Origin: Owenia fusiformis | Taxonomy: Eukaryota > Annelida > Polychaeta > Sabellida > Oweniidae | Length of the DNA stretch: 60,000 nt | Assembly: GCA_903813345.2 (NCBI GenBank) | Contig: CAIIXF020000006.1 | Span: 18,048,348 to 18,108,347, forward strand | Direction: 5' to 3' | Shown here: piece by piece, positions 11,368 through 23,830 of the stretch | Position numbering within the stretch: position 1 is the stretch's first letter | How the letters are laid out: the number at the start of each line of letters is the position of its first letter | Program-made: the position numbers and the translations under genes | The notes under the pieces: generated by a model | Databases searched by the model: none | What the model was told of the DNA's origin: nothing | The model's input: the letters and a program-made list of their open reading frames with translations, nothing else

Positions 11368-14300
11368 ATGACAACTTTGTCAACGCTAGTCATTTTGTTT
11401 ACATGTTTTTTAGAATGTAGTTATGTTGATGGTAAAGTGATCCAAGGTAAGTGGCACAGTCATCCATTACCGCTCCGTCAGTGTACAAATCATTACAGTA
11501 CTCTTCATCTAAAGAGGATGCATACGATTCTTTAAAACACATTTGAAGGATTATACACTCATATTCTGCGGTGTGAGTGCTTCGAAATTCGGAACAATAC
11601 ATCGACGCGAACGTTCCCATAAGTCACTATAAAAGTCGATTCATTGTTCTCTATTAGACTTTCTGTACTATACTTAACCATTTTTACTTTGAATGTGTAG
11701 TATATATATAATTTAGATTGTATCCCTGGGGAGTCACGGCCGGGCAGTTCGCCATGTGAGCACTGCTCTTGTATGGAGGAAAATGGCACTCCCACATGGA
11801 AATGTTATCTCCAAGGTTGTCCCGCACCTCCGTGTGAAAATCCCGTGGTCCCTGAAGGCGAATGCTGTCCCATATGCAAAACAACTCCAAGTAAGATACC
11901 CCATTGTTCTGTTATTTAGAATGCAATATTGGAGATGAGAAACCTGGGAATACGCCCTGTGAGTTGTGCTACTGTCGACAGGAAGGTGATGCCATCGGAT
12001 AGAAATGTTACATCCGGGATTGCCCACGACCACCGTGCGAGAATTATGTTATTCCTGAAGGACAGTGCTGTCCAGTATGTCCCGAGCAACCTAGTAAGGC
12101 ATGCCTATTCCTGTAGTTGGATAGAGGTTCATGCTTTCAATATAGTCTCGAGATATGTCAAATCAGCAAATCAGCCACTTCGTCATCTGTAAACATTGCC
12201 AATCTAAATCAGCACCATGACAACAAATATCAATTTTGATATATCAATTTTGTTCAAAATTTCCAAACCAAGTTCTGTACATTAATAACGAAACAAGTTC
12301 TATCAAGTTAGCACTGTTAGTTCTGGATTTGATGGTGGTTATTGGAAGTGTACTTTCAAAAATGCTGTAAAACAAATACTTTTTATGTATCTAGACGATT
12401 TCATTATATTTCCAGTATCTGCCGAACATGGTTCATTCATGAACGGCGGTCAAAAGCCCCCAGTAGACACGATGTCTCCCGAAGATTGGTGGAACTCGGG
12501 CCAAGAAGCACTGACTCGAGCTCTAAATCTTGAACGTAATACCAATGTTGCCAAGAATACCATCCTGTTCATCGGTAAGATACTGGCATGAAACAAGAAC
12601 CATCAATGATTAGGCTCTATGTCATCCTCTGAACGCAGGGTTCCAGGCGTCATCCACTAAGTTATGAGTATGGGATATGAGTTCTGGGGGCCTGTGTTCG
12701 GAGTATGGCTCTATGTCTGCAAAGTCACCCGTCTCGTCATGTTGAATATTGGGTATACATTCAATTCAATCCGTTGAAACACAAATCTTTTGGCTGAATC
12801 AACCCCAAGTTATAGGGCAATCCTTTACTTGGAGAGGCCCCAGCGGCTGCAGATAAAGTGTCCAAAGGCTCGAAACCAATCATCTTTTGACTCGTGGACA
12901 TGACTTCAGAGAAAGTCTTAAATTATTCCTTTGACTTCAAAAATGGCCAAACAAAGTGCTGTAGTTTATGATGAAGTCATAGCTTACTGTGCATAGTTTC
13001 AACATTAACATCTATCGTGATTAGAAGTCCATGGTTTCAATAAAGTACTGACATGCTTTGGTAGGTGACGGTATGGGTCCTACAACAGTAACTGCTGGAA
13101 GGATATACAAGGGACAACTGGCTGGTAATACAGGAGAGGAATATGTCCTCAGTTGGGAGACATTCCCTCATATGGCTCTAAGCAAGGTACGTTACCAATA
13201 ACAAGATATGTTTCAATTTGATAAATCTATTGTTGTCTTGACTGATGTGCAACCCTACATTGCGCTGAACAACATGCAGAGGTTGTTGACACGGCTAGAT
13301 TCGAAATCTTCGTTACGAATAGACAGTATTGTTATAATTATAGTATTTACGATCGGAAAAGATGGACAAACAACAAAAAACAATACAAAACATAACATTT
13401 CTGAAATATGAACCATGACATTTATAAAGGGGCTATTTGGGGTTGGCATGGCCAGGGAGTCAAGAAAAACTAAAATACTGTTCTCTGACCTGACAATCGG
13501 GATTTCGGGAATTTAACACATATAGTGGTTACAAGCTTTGATGGGGAACATTGATTCGAAAATCGTGTGACAACCCTCGGTAAACGTGGTTACAAGTTGT
13601 TGACTCCTTCCGAAGACGGTGGTGTATTGTATTACAGACTTATGCCACTGACCGTCAAGGCTCTGACTCGGCAGCTACGGCTACAGCCTACCTTTGCGGC
13701 CATAAGACGGCCAATGGAATACTAGGAGTGAACAGCAACGGTAGGAGAAGCGATTGTTCAACCGTACCTGGTAACGAAGTGTCGTCTATCCTCAACTGGG
13801 CGGAAGCTGCTGGTTTGTAGTTTCATAAAGTAGGGAGCAAAAATAGCCAAGCCCTATAAATCATATCAACAATTTAAACCTCTGTACTCAATTCATTTAT
13901 TTATGATATTTATTATGGAGAGCCCTTAAATCACATTTTCAGCATTACAATAGTTTAAATCAAATAAACCAAAACTTCAGTGTTAAAAATATGAACATAT
14001 ATAATGAATTATTGTGGCAAAACTACAGTATGTAATGATTGCTTTAATGTTTATTCAGTCCAAGTTACAAAAGTTACCACTACTCCAACCTAGTAACGTC
14101 GTTACAACTGCATACAATGCAGCTTGTGCATGGCCTCGGTCAAAGCTTAATCTTTAAAAATGTGGAAATTGGAGCATCCAGGTGCATCAGTTGGTATATA
14201 TGGTGACTATTTCACTTTAGTCTTGCTCAGGCCCGTGAGACACAGTTGTTTAAGTAGATAGTCCTGGGTCTTGAAGCAAGACTAATTACACTTAGACTTT

Positions 14301-17300
14301 GCTTTGTCTTTACCTGCATACAATGCAACTCGTGCTTGGCCTCATTTATTAGTTCATGGTAAATCCAATTTAGGTAAATCTACTGGTATAGTTACCACGA
14401 CCAGGGTAACGCATGCCTCCCCTTCTGCTCTTTATGCCAACATCGTATCACGGAGCTGGGAGCACGATACAAGCAGGATGCCTGCAGAGTGTGATGTTTT
14501 GGGAGTTGAAGACATCGCTCTACAACTGTACAACAAGGGGGAAAATATCAGTGTAAATGGTCATTTTCCTATTTGATATGTTTGTTATCGAGCATCCAAA
14601 CGAATGAACATGGCTCCAGACATCATTCACTCAGTTCTGAAAGATGAAATTCGAAGGAACTCACTGGACGATGCCTGCGTTTGTTGTCGACGTTTGGCGT
14701 TGGCGTCACGGTGTACCCCTTTGTTGACGTACAGTCATATATTCTGAAGTTCAGAGGTGGTATATTAAACATACTCCCTTCTTCACTTCCACAATGTTAA
14801 GGTCTACATTTAGTACTGAAGCTAAATATTCTCTCATGAACTCAGATGTGTATAAGATTCACTACCTCACAATATGGACCCTGGGCGCTCTGTTTGCAGG
14901 TTGTGTTTGGAGGGGGTCGACAGAAGTTCCAGGGGAGGGGGACCGAGGATGTGGAGATTCCAGGATCATTTGGACAAAGGAACGATGAAAGGAACCTCAT
15001 TCAGGTATTTCCATTTCAGAATGTTGAATAGATTAAAAATGTTCTCGATTGATCCTGGGCTTTACTTTTTGACCATCATGTATAACAGAGGCGGATCTTG
15101 AAATTGACAAGAGGAGTGGAAAATAAAAACGAGGCCCAAATTGAGAAAAATGTGTTTGCCCCGAAATTTTGTGTTAAAGTCCAATCGTTGGATGATACAA
15201 ACAACCTTTCTGAAAATGTTAAATAACAAAAATCCTCAACAAATTCAAGAGACTTTGTTGATGGTGCAAGGTACAGAAAGTGTATTTTAGGATCAGGATC
15301 AGAGTTACGTAAATTATGTTCATAATTTTAGGAATGGCAAGATGATATGGTTGACATGGGAAGAAGTCACGCTTTTGTCTGGAATGAAGATCAGTTCAAC
15401 AACTTGGACCCAGCAAATGTTGATTACGTTTGGGGTAGGCAATGAACGCTCTCTCTTCTTGCTGTCATTTTGTCGATATGGAGTTTTGACTATGGAGTTC
15501 ATTGTTTAAGGATTTAAGCAATTGACTCAGTGTTATGTGGAATGATCATTCCTTGAAGGGTTTGCTTTCTAAAAAATTTTAGGAAACGACGACTGAGATC
15601 ACTAAAAGAACATATTTTGAATGAAACTTTTTGCAAGGATCAAGTTGGCAAAGCATCCATTTCAATCTGTAGAGTTGTCATCTTGACAATCACATAAGGA
15701 ATGACCTTGGTTGCGGTGATTGGTTATATAATGCACTACAGTTATATGAAGTACTGTGTTTAGACTGAGACTAACGTTAGTCTCAGGTTTAGATTGGCTG
15801 GAATCGGACACACCTTGCCTCAATCCGTGCACTGGTCTTATGGCTCAAAAACCTTACTGTTGTTTTAAGGACTGTTCGAGAGAAGTCACATGCAATACGA
15901 GTACGCTCGTGAACTTGATCTTGGTGGCGAGCCCTCCATTGCGGAAATGACAAGAAAGGCAATTCAGATTCTCCAGAAAAACGCAAATGGTTATTTCCTA
16001 TTTGTCGAAGGTATGTACTATTTGCTCCATATATTCGTCTTGGCCCAGGTTTCGCTAGTTAAGCAGCATTATTGTTGTAAACGTACCCTTTTCATCGAGT
16101 GATTTCCATACCGTCACTTCGTATTCGACGGGTAGGCCATCATCGGGGCCATCATGTGCATACTATTACTCATACCTTTTTAGGAGGGAGGATTGACCAT
16201 GCGCATCATGGTGGAAGAGCCAACAATGCTGTAAACGACACGTCGGCGTTAGCAGACGCTGTACAAGTAGCGATAGACATCACCAGCGACAGTGATACAT
16301 TAATTGTTGTTACTGCTGATCATTCGCACACACTTGCTTTGGGGGGATACCCCAGTCGAGGCAACCCGATTGGAGGTGGGTCAACCGTCAAAAACAAGAT
16401 ATATATTTGAACAACATTTTCGTATTACAGTCAAGCCAAGTAAGTAAGTCAACATTCGAAAATAAAAATCTCAAAAATCGTACATCTTTGATTTCCAAAA
16501 TAATTTGTGAGGTGGTTATTAAGACGATAATACACATTTTAACGTATTAATTTTGAATACATCTCGAATCCATTCTCAGCAAAGCTTTCTCAAAATAAGT
16601 ATTCAAAATATTTGAGTTTGGGATGATAAAAGTACGTTAAGATATACCGCTCCTTAACAAACTCCTTTGGGAACAAGATATAGAATCAAATGCATATTCT
16701 TCTTGTTTACTCGCTGACACATGCCAACGAATGTTACATAAGTAAATATCTCCGTTTTAAATAATTTTGTAAACGTTGTTCTCTACAGGTGCCATTTTTA
16801 TAATTGAAAAACAAAATTGAACATTTTGCATTTCTAAATTGATAAGTTTCTTGTGATACAACTTAACTGTTAACGATTTAAGTCATTAATAATATTTCCC
16901 TAAGTGATCCCATGCTAAATAGACAGTAATAAGGTCACTGTTTTGTGTTCAACCTTGTTTTCATGAATTTTAAACATGAGTCGACAATTATGTAGGAAAT
17001 TTCAATTACAAATGTAAGTGTGTCAACTCCTGTTTTTGCACAAAATTTTGTCTTTTAGAATGATAGATCGCCAAAATCTGCATGTACCTCTCAATGAGGC
17101 GACACGTTTTTAAATTTATAGATGCTGGGCTATAAACTCAAACAAAAATTCAAACCACCCGCTATTATTTTGATTACACAAGACGAAATTTCTACTCCCG
17201 GGGAGCACTGTGGTAACACTTTAAAGGAGGATTCTTGAAAAATCGTTCAAATTTTCACAAAAGGTTTCACGCAATTTTATTGCTTTGTTTAAGCCTCGAC

Positions 17301-20300
17301 TAATATCATACTCAAATCCGATACCATAATTATGAGTTAAAATGAAACATTAAACTCACCAGGTTATTTGATAAACCGTTTCGAGAATTGATGATTTGAG
17401 TTAACTGTGGATATTTATATAAATGTAAGTCGGCATGCATTTGACAGTTAATGTACACACATGATGTATGCATCAACGTGTGACTTAAATATCAATTCGT
17501 GACTATCATATTTGGCTTTCAAAAATTAAGTTGGAAGTTACAGTGGTTGGAGATTAACAAAAACGTCAATCACATCCAAATATCCGAACGACGTCAAGTA
17601 TTAGCAATACACTTTTCGTGCATCTCGAAAGAGGCAATGTTCTGTGAGCCAGCAATGTGCATTCCGAAAGAAAAAAATCACAAATATCAACAAATTTCAT
17701 TGAGTTGGATATTACATTCGAAATCACAACTTTCGAAATATTTGTTTTAACCAAGAATTGTAAGAACTTAAAACATGTTTTTAGTTTTTCAAACCGCACA
17801 TCCTCATTAACGTTCTTTGACAAGGATGAATTCATTTGAAAACATGGATTTTCTTGATTATTCTTCAAAACTACCCTTGAAATATAAGTATGTGGGATAT
17901 TACAGTGTAAATTGACACGCATTTGTTTGCTCCGTATCATGAAAAAATAGATGCAGTACCATCGTTCAATATTTGAAAACAGAAAGTTCATTCTGTATGT
18001 AAACAAGAAAAAATACATAATGGTTGATTGATAATGAAAAATGACCAATAACATACATCTTTTGAAGTAGGGGTATACAGGGACATAGTAGAAATTCAGA
18101 AATTTAGGCTATATCCCCAAGATTGCTTCACCAATATGTAACAGAACATCAAATTTATCATTTACACATTTGCTGATAGGTTTATTGAAAATAATTAAAC
18201 AGAGGTTTACTTCAACTGTGGCACCATTCTTAGTTAATATTGATGAACATACGAATATCGAATGTTGACTAAGTTACTTGGCTTGACCGATTATTGTCAT
18301 TATTAACATATCTACATACTATGTCCCGATCTCATGTACATTTACGTTGCAAACAGTGAAAATAATGCTAAAACGGCCGCCTGTTGATGCTTTGAGGTGT
18401 CATCAATTGTTATTTAATCCAAATAAAGTAAACATTATTTTGTAGATTTAGACACGGGCTTTCAGGTAGTATATGCATTTTAGTCATTATATGAACAAGA
18501 ACGCTAGATTATACGTGTTAATAGGGTGTCAAATTGAAATAAAATAACGAAATTAAATATGAACACATTAATGATAAATGACTTTCCGCTATCAGTATTA
18601 ATGACTATCCGCTACTCAGAATAATTAAAATTGTCTGAACTACATGTGAAGAATCTTTCTATATAACCCCTTGAATGGTCTAATTCACTACCGTCCTCAA
18701 AAACCGATCATTTAAAATATTTTGTTCAAAATACTATCATGCCACGACTTGAGAGCATTTTGTTCTTCACGATTTGCTGTAGCGCTGATATGACGTCGTA
18801 TTTCTCTATTTTTGTAAAAAAATCGTCGATGGGACAAATTATGTCACGCACATATTAAACAATAACTAAAGATCTATGAAGGGATGATAGTCATGTGATA
18901 TATCATTGGAATCTTGAGTTTATGAGCATTTTTATGATAATATAATATCATATATTTTCAAAGTTTATATTCATTCCTTTCTTCCCTGGATTCAGCCTAC
19001 TAAAATTCAAAGGAAGAAAAATCGAGATGGGACAATTCTCTGTCACGCACGTTTAAAGGAAAATCTCATACTTAGCTTAATCTAAAGATGTTAAACGTGA
19101 TGAATCATAAAATATAGGCTATGAGCATTCTCTACATACCAAATATGTTATCATTTGTTTTCCTGATATCATTTTAGACTGCTATTAAAACACCCTAATC
19201 AATTTTTACAACGTCAAAATATTTTGGAACAAAAGAATGCTGAATTTGACCAAGTCATATTACCTGGTCCAAATAAATGCAAAGCAATGCAACTGAACCT
19301 AAAATTATAGTATATGTAGTACAAGGGCAATGCTTTTATGACATTATAAAATATCTAGTTGAATGTCACTAGAAAAACATAATTTCTTGTATTTAAATGA
19401 CGAGAGTCTTTGAAACCCGCCATATTTCTATCAAATTTTTTCTTGGTACAAAACAGACACAAGTCGCAAAATGCTTGCTATGTAAACAAAATAAATACAA
19501 AACATATATTTTTAACGTTAAGTTCTAGTTAAACATCTATAGAATAAGTATTAATGACATCTTTTTCATAGGTTTGATTTTTAAATAAGATAATAAGGGC
19601 CTAAGGTCCTTACCAACATTTATTTTTCGAGTTTTACACATTTTTACTATTTCTGGGGCATCCAAGATGGCGGATATGCGTTGATGACGTCACAAGATCA
19701 TGTGACGTCATAAACGCCCATCAGCAATTGTTGTCCCATACCGAATTTGAACTAAATTGGTTAAGGAATAAAGAAGTTATGACCGAATTACCATATTTCA
19801 AAATTATCAAATGCAACGTTTTACATGGTAGAAATGTGCACTTTAAAACTCAATAGAGTCTTTTAAGCGTCCCTTATCTAAAAAATAGGAAATAAAAATT
19901 TAATATTAATATACCATATAATTTTCATTTCAATTACCTATGTTTTGATATCTAACATGTTATATATTATGCTTAAACCATTGTTCAAGAGTCGTCCGAA
20001 AATAGATGTACCATTGCGTGTTAGTAATTCTGTAAATGTACATGAGATCGGGACATAGTATGCTAATGATTGAATCTGTTAAGTTGTACCGTTATATTAC
20101 CATGGTGAAATATATTTAGTACTTTGATTATTGCATTTTGTTATCGGATATCGTATTGGTCACAGATATGTTGAACGTTTTTTTTTAATTTGTTCTGTTT
20201 ACATATTTGTCTTCAACTGGGAATTCAAATAAAAAAAAGAAAAGTTGCCATGGTGATTCGAAAAAATAACAGAAATGATACAATTGACTCAAGTATGTTC

Positions 20301-21240
20301 TATATGAAGGAACGTGACCATATATATCATAAACAAGCTATAAATGAATTGATTGTCTTAATTTAGGAAAGGTTGGTTCAGCAAGTGATGGTCTACGTTA
20401 TACTAGTATGACATATGGTAATGGTCCTGGTTATAGAGAGCCACGGCCTGACATAGAGGATGTCGACACAGGTTAGTAGATTACCACAAAGGTACGCAAT
20501 CTGAATAACTAATATAAAAAAATCCCATCGCGCATATCGTCCATCGTAAGATTATGTAGAATAGGGCACCTTCCTTTGAAATAGCAAACAAAAACAAAGA
20601 CTGATCATCCATCATTGACCGTATAAATGCGTGAGATATTCCTTCACGATTCGCCATCCTTCGTTTAATATCATTCTTACAGTTTAATCATAAATCAATG
20701 ATTCGTGTACACTACTGGCTCACACTTTGGATTCCAAGCACGCAATAAAAATCAGAATCATGATAGATGTTTCAAATTGTGATAGAAATCTTAATTTTAG
20801 TACATGGCATCCTTGAACAATTCAGATCTTCGATATATGTCACGATTTACTAAATCGTGACACAGTTGAGACCTTCAATACGTAATGCTCCCTAGGTTGG
20901 CCTAATACGGGGTCAATAGTGATACCGTGATTTACAATGTTGCCCTTTTCATCTTCTTATAATTATCGAAAATGCTGCTGTTTTCATTTTCGTATCAACA
21001 ATCTTGGTGTTTGCATCTCTATCTACACTGTTACAAATTACAGAGGATATGTCATACCAACAGCAGACTGCAGTCCCCTTGGGGTCGGAGACTCATGGAA
21101 GCGAGGATGTCGCCATCTATGCACGGGGCCCCATGGCTCATTTGTTCCACGGAGTACAGGAACAACACTATATCCCGCATGCCATGGCATACGCTGCTTG
21201 TATAGGTGCAAATACGGCCCACTGTAATAGCACACCGTAA
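11368..21240 (+). CDS. Secreted alkaline phosphatase with N-terminal VWC module
   Basis: Exons 11368-11446, 11717-11890, 12416-12574, 13065-13186, 13638-13812, 14374-14552, 14900-15004, 15332-15434, 15870-16010, 16184-16375, 20367-20471 and 21044-21240 join in frame to 576 residues (a duplicated VWC exon at 11920-12093 is left out because of its stop). Residues 1-22 look like a signal peptide. Residues 27-84 form a von Willebrand C domain with ten cysteines, ending ECCPIC. The remainder is metazoan alkaline phosphatase, which hydrolyses phosphomonoesters with two zinc ions and magnesium. Visible are DGMG, the nucleophile Ser189 in [20 protein letters not shown], the catalytic Arg in [15 protein letters not shown] (Asp417, His421), TADHSH (Asp458, His459) and ETHGSED (His529). 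The enzyme therefore looks active. It ends shortly after the last catalytic motif with no hydrophobic tail, so the usual GPI anchor signal is missing and a soluble extracellular protein is inferred. Confidence 0.88.
11717..11890 (+). other. VWC domain exon (functional copy)
   Basis: This 174-base exon (phase 1 at both ends) encodes one von Willebrand C module. Key features are [28 protein letters not shown] and GECCPIC. VWC modules bind growth factors of the BMP/TGF-beta group or matrix proteins in other families; the partner here is unknown. Because it is symmetric, exon 11368-11446 can also splice straight to 12416 in frame, so a VWC-less isoform is possible. Confidence 0.85.
11920..12093 (+). 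pseudogene. Duplicated VWC exon with in-frame TAG
   Basis: A second 174-base, phase 1-1 VWC exon lies only 29 bases after the first. It reads [18 protein letters not shown], then GDAIG[12 protein letters not shown], then GQCCPVC. The TAG at 12000-12002 stands exactly where the first copy has the conserved Trp (TWKCY), a one-base change from TGG. All other cysteines are kept. Splice sites at both ends look usable, but the preceding intron would be extremely short. Most likely it is skipped or a dead tandem duplicate; a sequencing error, a null allele or stop readthrough remain possible. Confidence 0.8.
16428..18289. mobile_element. 1.86-kb terminal-inverted-repeat element in phosphatase intron
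   Basis: The left end starts CAGTCAAGCCAAGTAA and continues to AGTCAACATTCGA; the right end is its reverse complement with three or four differences over about 34 bases. ATTA flanks both sides (16424-16427 and 18290-18293), a possible target-site duplication. The interior has a 162-codon minus-strand open frame (17566-18054) without any recognised domain. It is probably non-autonomous, class unassigned. Confidence 0.6.
18319..20058. mobile_element. 1.74-kb terminal-inverted-repeat element in phosphatase intron
   Basis: The ends are perfect inverted repeats of at least 27 bases (CTATGTCCCGATCTCATGTA followed by CATTTAC), flanked by TA on both sides (18317-18318 and 20059-20060). The interior contains an imperfect direct duplication: a segment with GATGGGACAA and GTCACGCAC occurs near 18830 and again near 19025. 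No transposase was seen. It lies only about 25 bases after the preceding element, so two unrelated insertions fill most of this 4-kb intron. Confidence 0.7.
19684..19711. repeat. Palindrome with two CRE-type sites
   Basis: ATGACGTCAC and GTGACGTCAT face each other around an eight-base spacer, giving two perfect TGACGTCA octamers, the consensus cAMP-response element bound by CREB/ATF bZIP proteins. It sits inside the 18319-20058 element. Regulatory function is only inferred from the motif. Confidence 0.5.
20838..20862. repeat. 25-base perfect palindrome
   Basis: TGTCACGATTTA and its exact reverse complement are separated by one C. It lies in the last intron of the phosphatase gene, about 180 bases before the last exon. 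Function unknown. Confidence 0.7.
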
Positions 21241-23830
21241 AATGAGATAAAATGAAATACAATTTGATGACATAGAAATGGATATATACGTTGTTTTGTT
21301 GTCTATTTTATACAGAAATTGTTGATTAGTTTCTTTGACGAGGACTCGGTGACATCTGCTAACGGGTCTAATGAAAAGATCATGGAGCAAACTAGACGTG
21401 GAGCATAAGGTCTAATAATGTATACATGAGTTGTCCCAGAGAAATATTTATATTTATCTAGATGAAGATGTTACATGTTATTGCGGTCTGTGGAGACCCC
21501 AGACCTACAACCTGGCCCATGTATTGTGTCCATGAACAAGGCAAGCAATTAGAATTCTTGAGTTGAGTTCTCATCTACGTTTCAAATAAAAATGTAACTC
21601 TCCAGCGATATAATTAGTCTGTTATATTTAGATATGTCCTTTCTAAAACATAATAGATAGTTTTTCTTAGTTTCTGAAAATCAATCACATTTTTACATCA
21701 AGATTATTGAAGTTGTATACTGTAACAAAATCAGGGTTTCATCGAATTCTATTTAAAATTGCTATTTTTATTCAAGGTTTGAAGTCGAAATACTTTTGTA
21801 ACGTCCAGAGTTTTTTGCTTAATTGTTTTTGGTGTTTCTTTTTAGAATGGATGTCACAAATTAACGTTTTGGAAATGGATGGAAGAAATGATGTACGTTT
21901 TCTTGTAAACATGTCATTGCTAATCAGATCTTGACCGATTGAGCAATATCTTTGTTTTCTGTGACAGTGTTTATTGAAACATGAAACCCATTTTCAGTTC
22001 TTCCCAGCAAGTATACGTAATGGCTATGTAATATAGAGAACGATAATTATAAAATTTTATTTTTTCCCTCTATAGATAGTTAAAAGGAAATGAAATATTA
22101 ATTATAACTTCAAATTTGCCTTGTTACAATATTTGGTTACAATTTTCACTCAGATCATAATCGTATAATTCACATTAACAAACATCCGTATTTTTAAGTT
22201 TAACATTTATTAAGTCTGTGTGATAAAGCACCAAGATGTCAATATAATACTATAGTGAACATTACTTATCTAGTTAATACTGACATTATTACAACAAATA
22301 TAATATAATTGTAATGACTAATGGTGACAGATTTGTCAGTAAATTTTACTCAGGGGAGAAATGCATGGCTCTGCCCCAAAAATTAATTGAATCGTCATGT
22401 TTATTGCTGATATTTACACATAAGAATGTATTTAAAATCATACTTTTAACACTATTTACAAACATTTAAGAGTAACAAACATCGAATATTATATACATAT
22501 TCATTTTGATGTCATCAAACTACTATATACACGTACATGATGATGTCATCTAAAATATTATATACACGAACATTATAATGTCATCTATGATAATTAGATG
22601 ATATTGTTTTAGTGAACTAGACAGAACATATGGTCCAAGAGCCTCTTTGAAGGTCTTACTTAATTTGATCGCCATTATTTACACAAGTTATTACACAATA
22701 TGTGCAATCAGTCAGGGTCCTAAATGCGCATTGTTTTACAAGCTCATTGTTTTGTTTTACATGCGCGTTGTCATTTTGTACGCTATATGCGCATTGTGGC
22801 ATCTTAGATGCGCATTGTTACGTCTTATATTTGAATCTCTGCTTCACGTAAAAAATTATTGCCATAATTCATTCATTGTTGTTTCGTTATATATAAGCAT
22901 TTCCATTTACAATGATTTTCATTAAATTATGATTGAATCTAGTTTTCTAACATCTATCATCTAAACTATTATATTTAGTTAAAAAATAATAAAACGTGTA
23001 TAATTAAATAAAATTGAAAAAGCACCAGCGTTGTCCTATGATGAGGTACCACGCTTGTTTGTATTGCCGATTTTGTGAGATCAGAATATAACTGCTAAAA
23101 TACTGTTACATGAATAAAGCTTTACAACTAGTAAAACATATGGTTAACATTTGTGTAAATGAGAATACAATATACAATTGTTACAGGTGTAAATAATACA
23201 TTATGGTAATACCTCTAGGTCTATTGACTTAATGGAATGAAACATGTTGCATAAACATCATAAACAACCATTATTTATAATGAACCTGTCACATTATGTT
23301 TATGTAGGTTATTTTCCTATTTTATGATTTGAAAGCGGATATTATAAAATTGCATGCATAGAGAGACAGTAGTGGGTAGTCTACCCATACTACTAGTGTT
23401 ACATTCATTGTTCTTAACATATTGTCATGTATGCATATCTATGTACAATAGTAAATCAGATCGAGTACAATGGCTATTAATATTTTATAAGTTTGATAAC
23501 AATCTAGGTCGCCTATCGCAATCTGCATTACATATAGCACAATTACTATAGTAACTTACTCGAACTAATACTATATATCATATGGCCATTTTTACTATAT
23601 ACATCCCATATTTCATCACTATATCACATGAACAATATTTCCAAGTATCAATAATATATACACCACATATATCACAATTACATCAATTAACAATGTCGCC
23701 ATCTATCATTAGGTACAATAAATATATCACGTTAAAATCACTTGAACAATATCGCCATTACGCCATCTATAAAGTAGACACATACACCATTACGCCATCT
23801 ATAAAGTAGGGCTATACATAACATCAAGAT
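21241..23830. other. Intergenic/3' UTR region between convergent genes
   Basis: Phosphatase (plus) and NR2E3 (minus) end towards each other here. No other gene was recognised. Local degenerate repeats include units with GATGTCATC near 22508-22590, four units with TGCGCATTGT or close variants near 22725-22820, and a pair of CATTACGCCATCTATAAAGT units near 23756-23808. Confidence 0.5.
21585..21590 (+). promoter_or_regulatory. Candidate polyadenylation signal of phosphatase gene
   Basis: AATAAA lies 345 bases after the phosphatase stop codon. It is the best-placed hexamer seen, but A+T-rich sequence gives many by chance. Confidence 0.3.

Noticed and set aside
17566-18054. 162-codon minus-strand open frame in a phosphatase intron
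   Set aside because: Low-complexity, Phe/Ile/Ser-rich, inside a TIR element, with no transposase or other motif; not supported as a gene.
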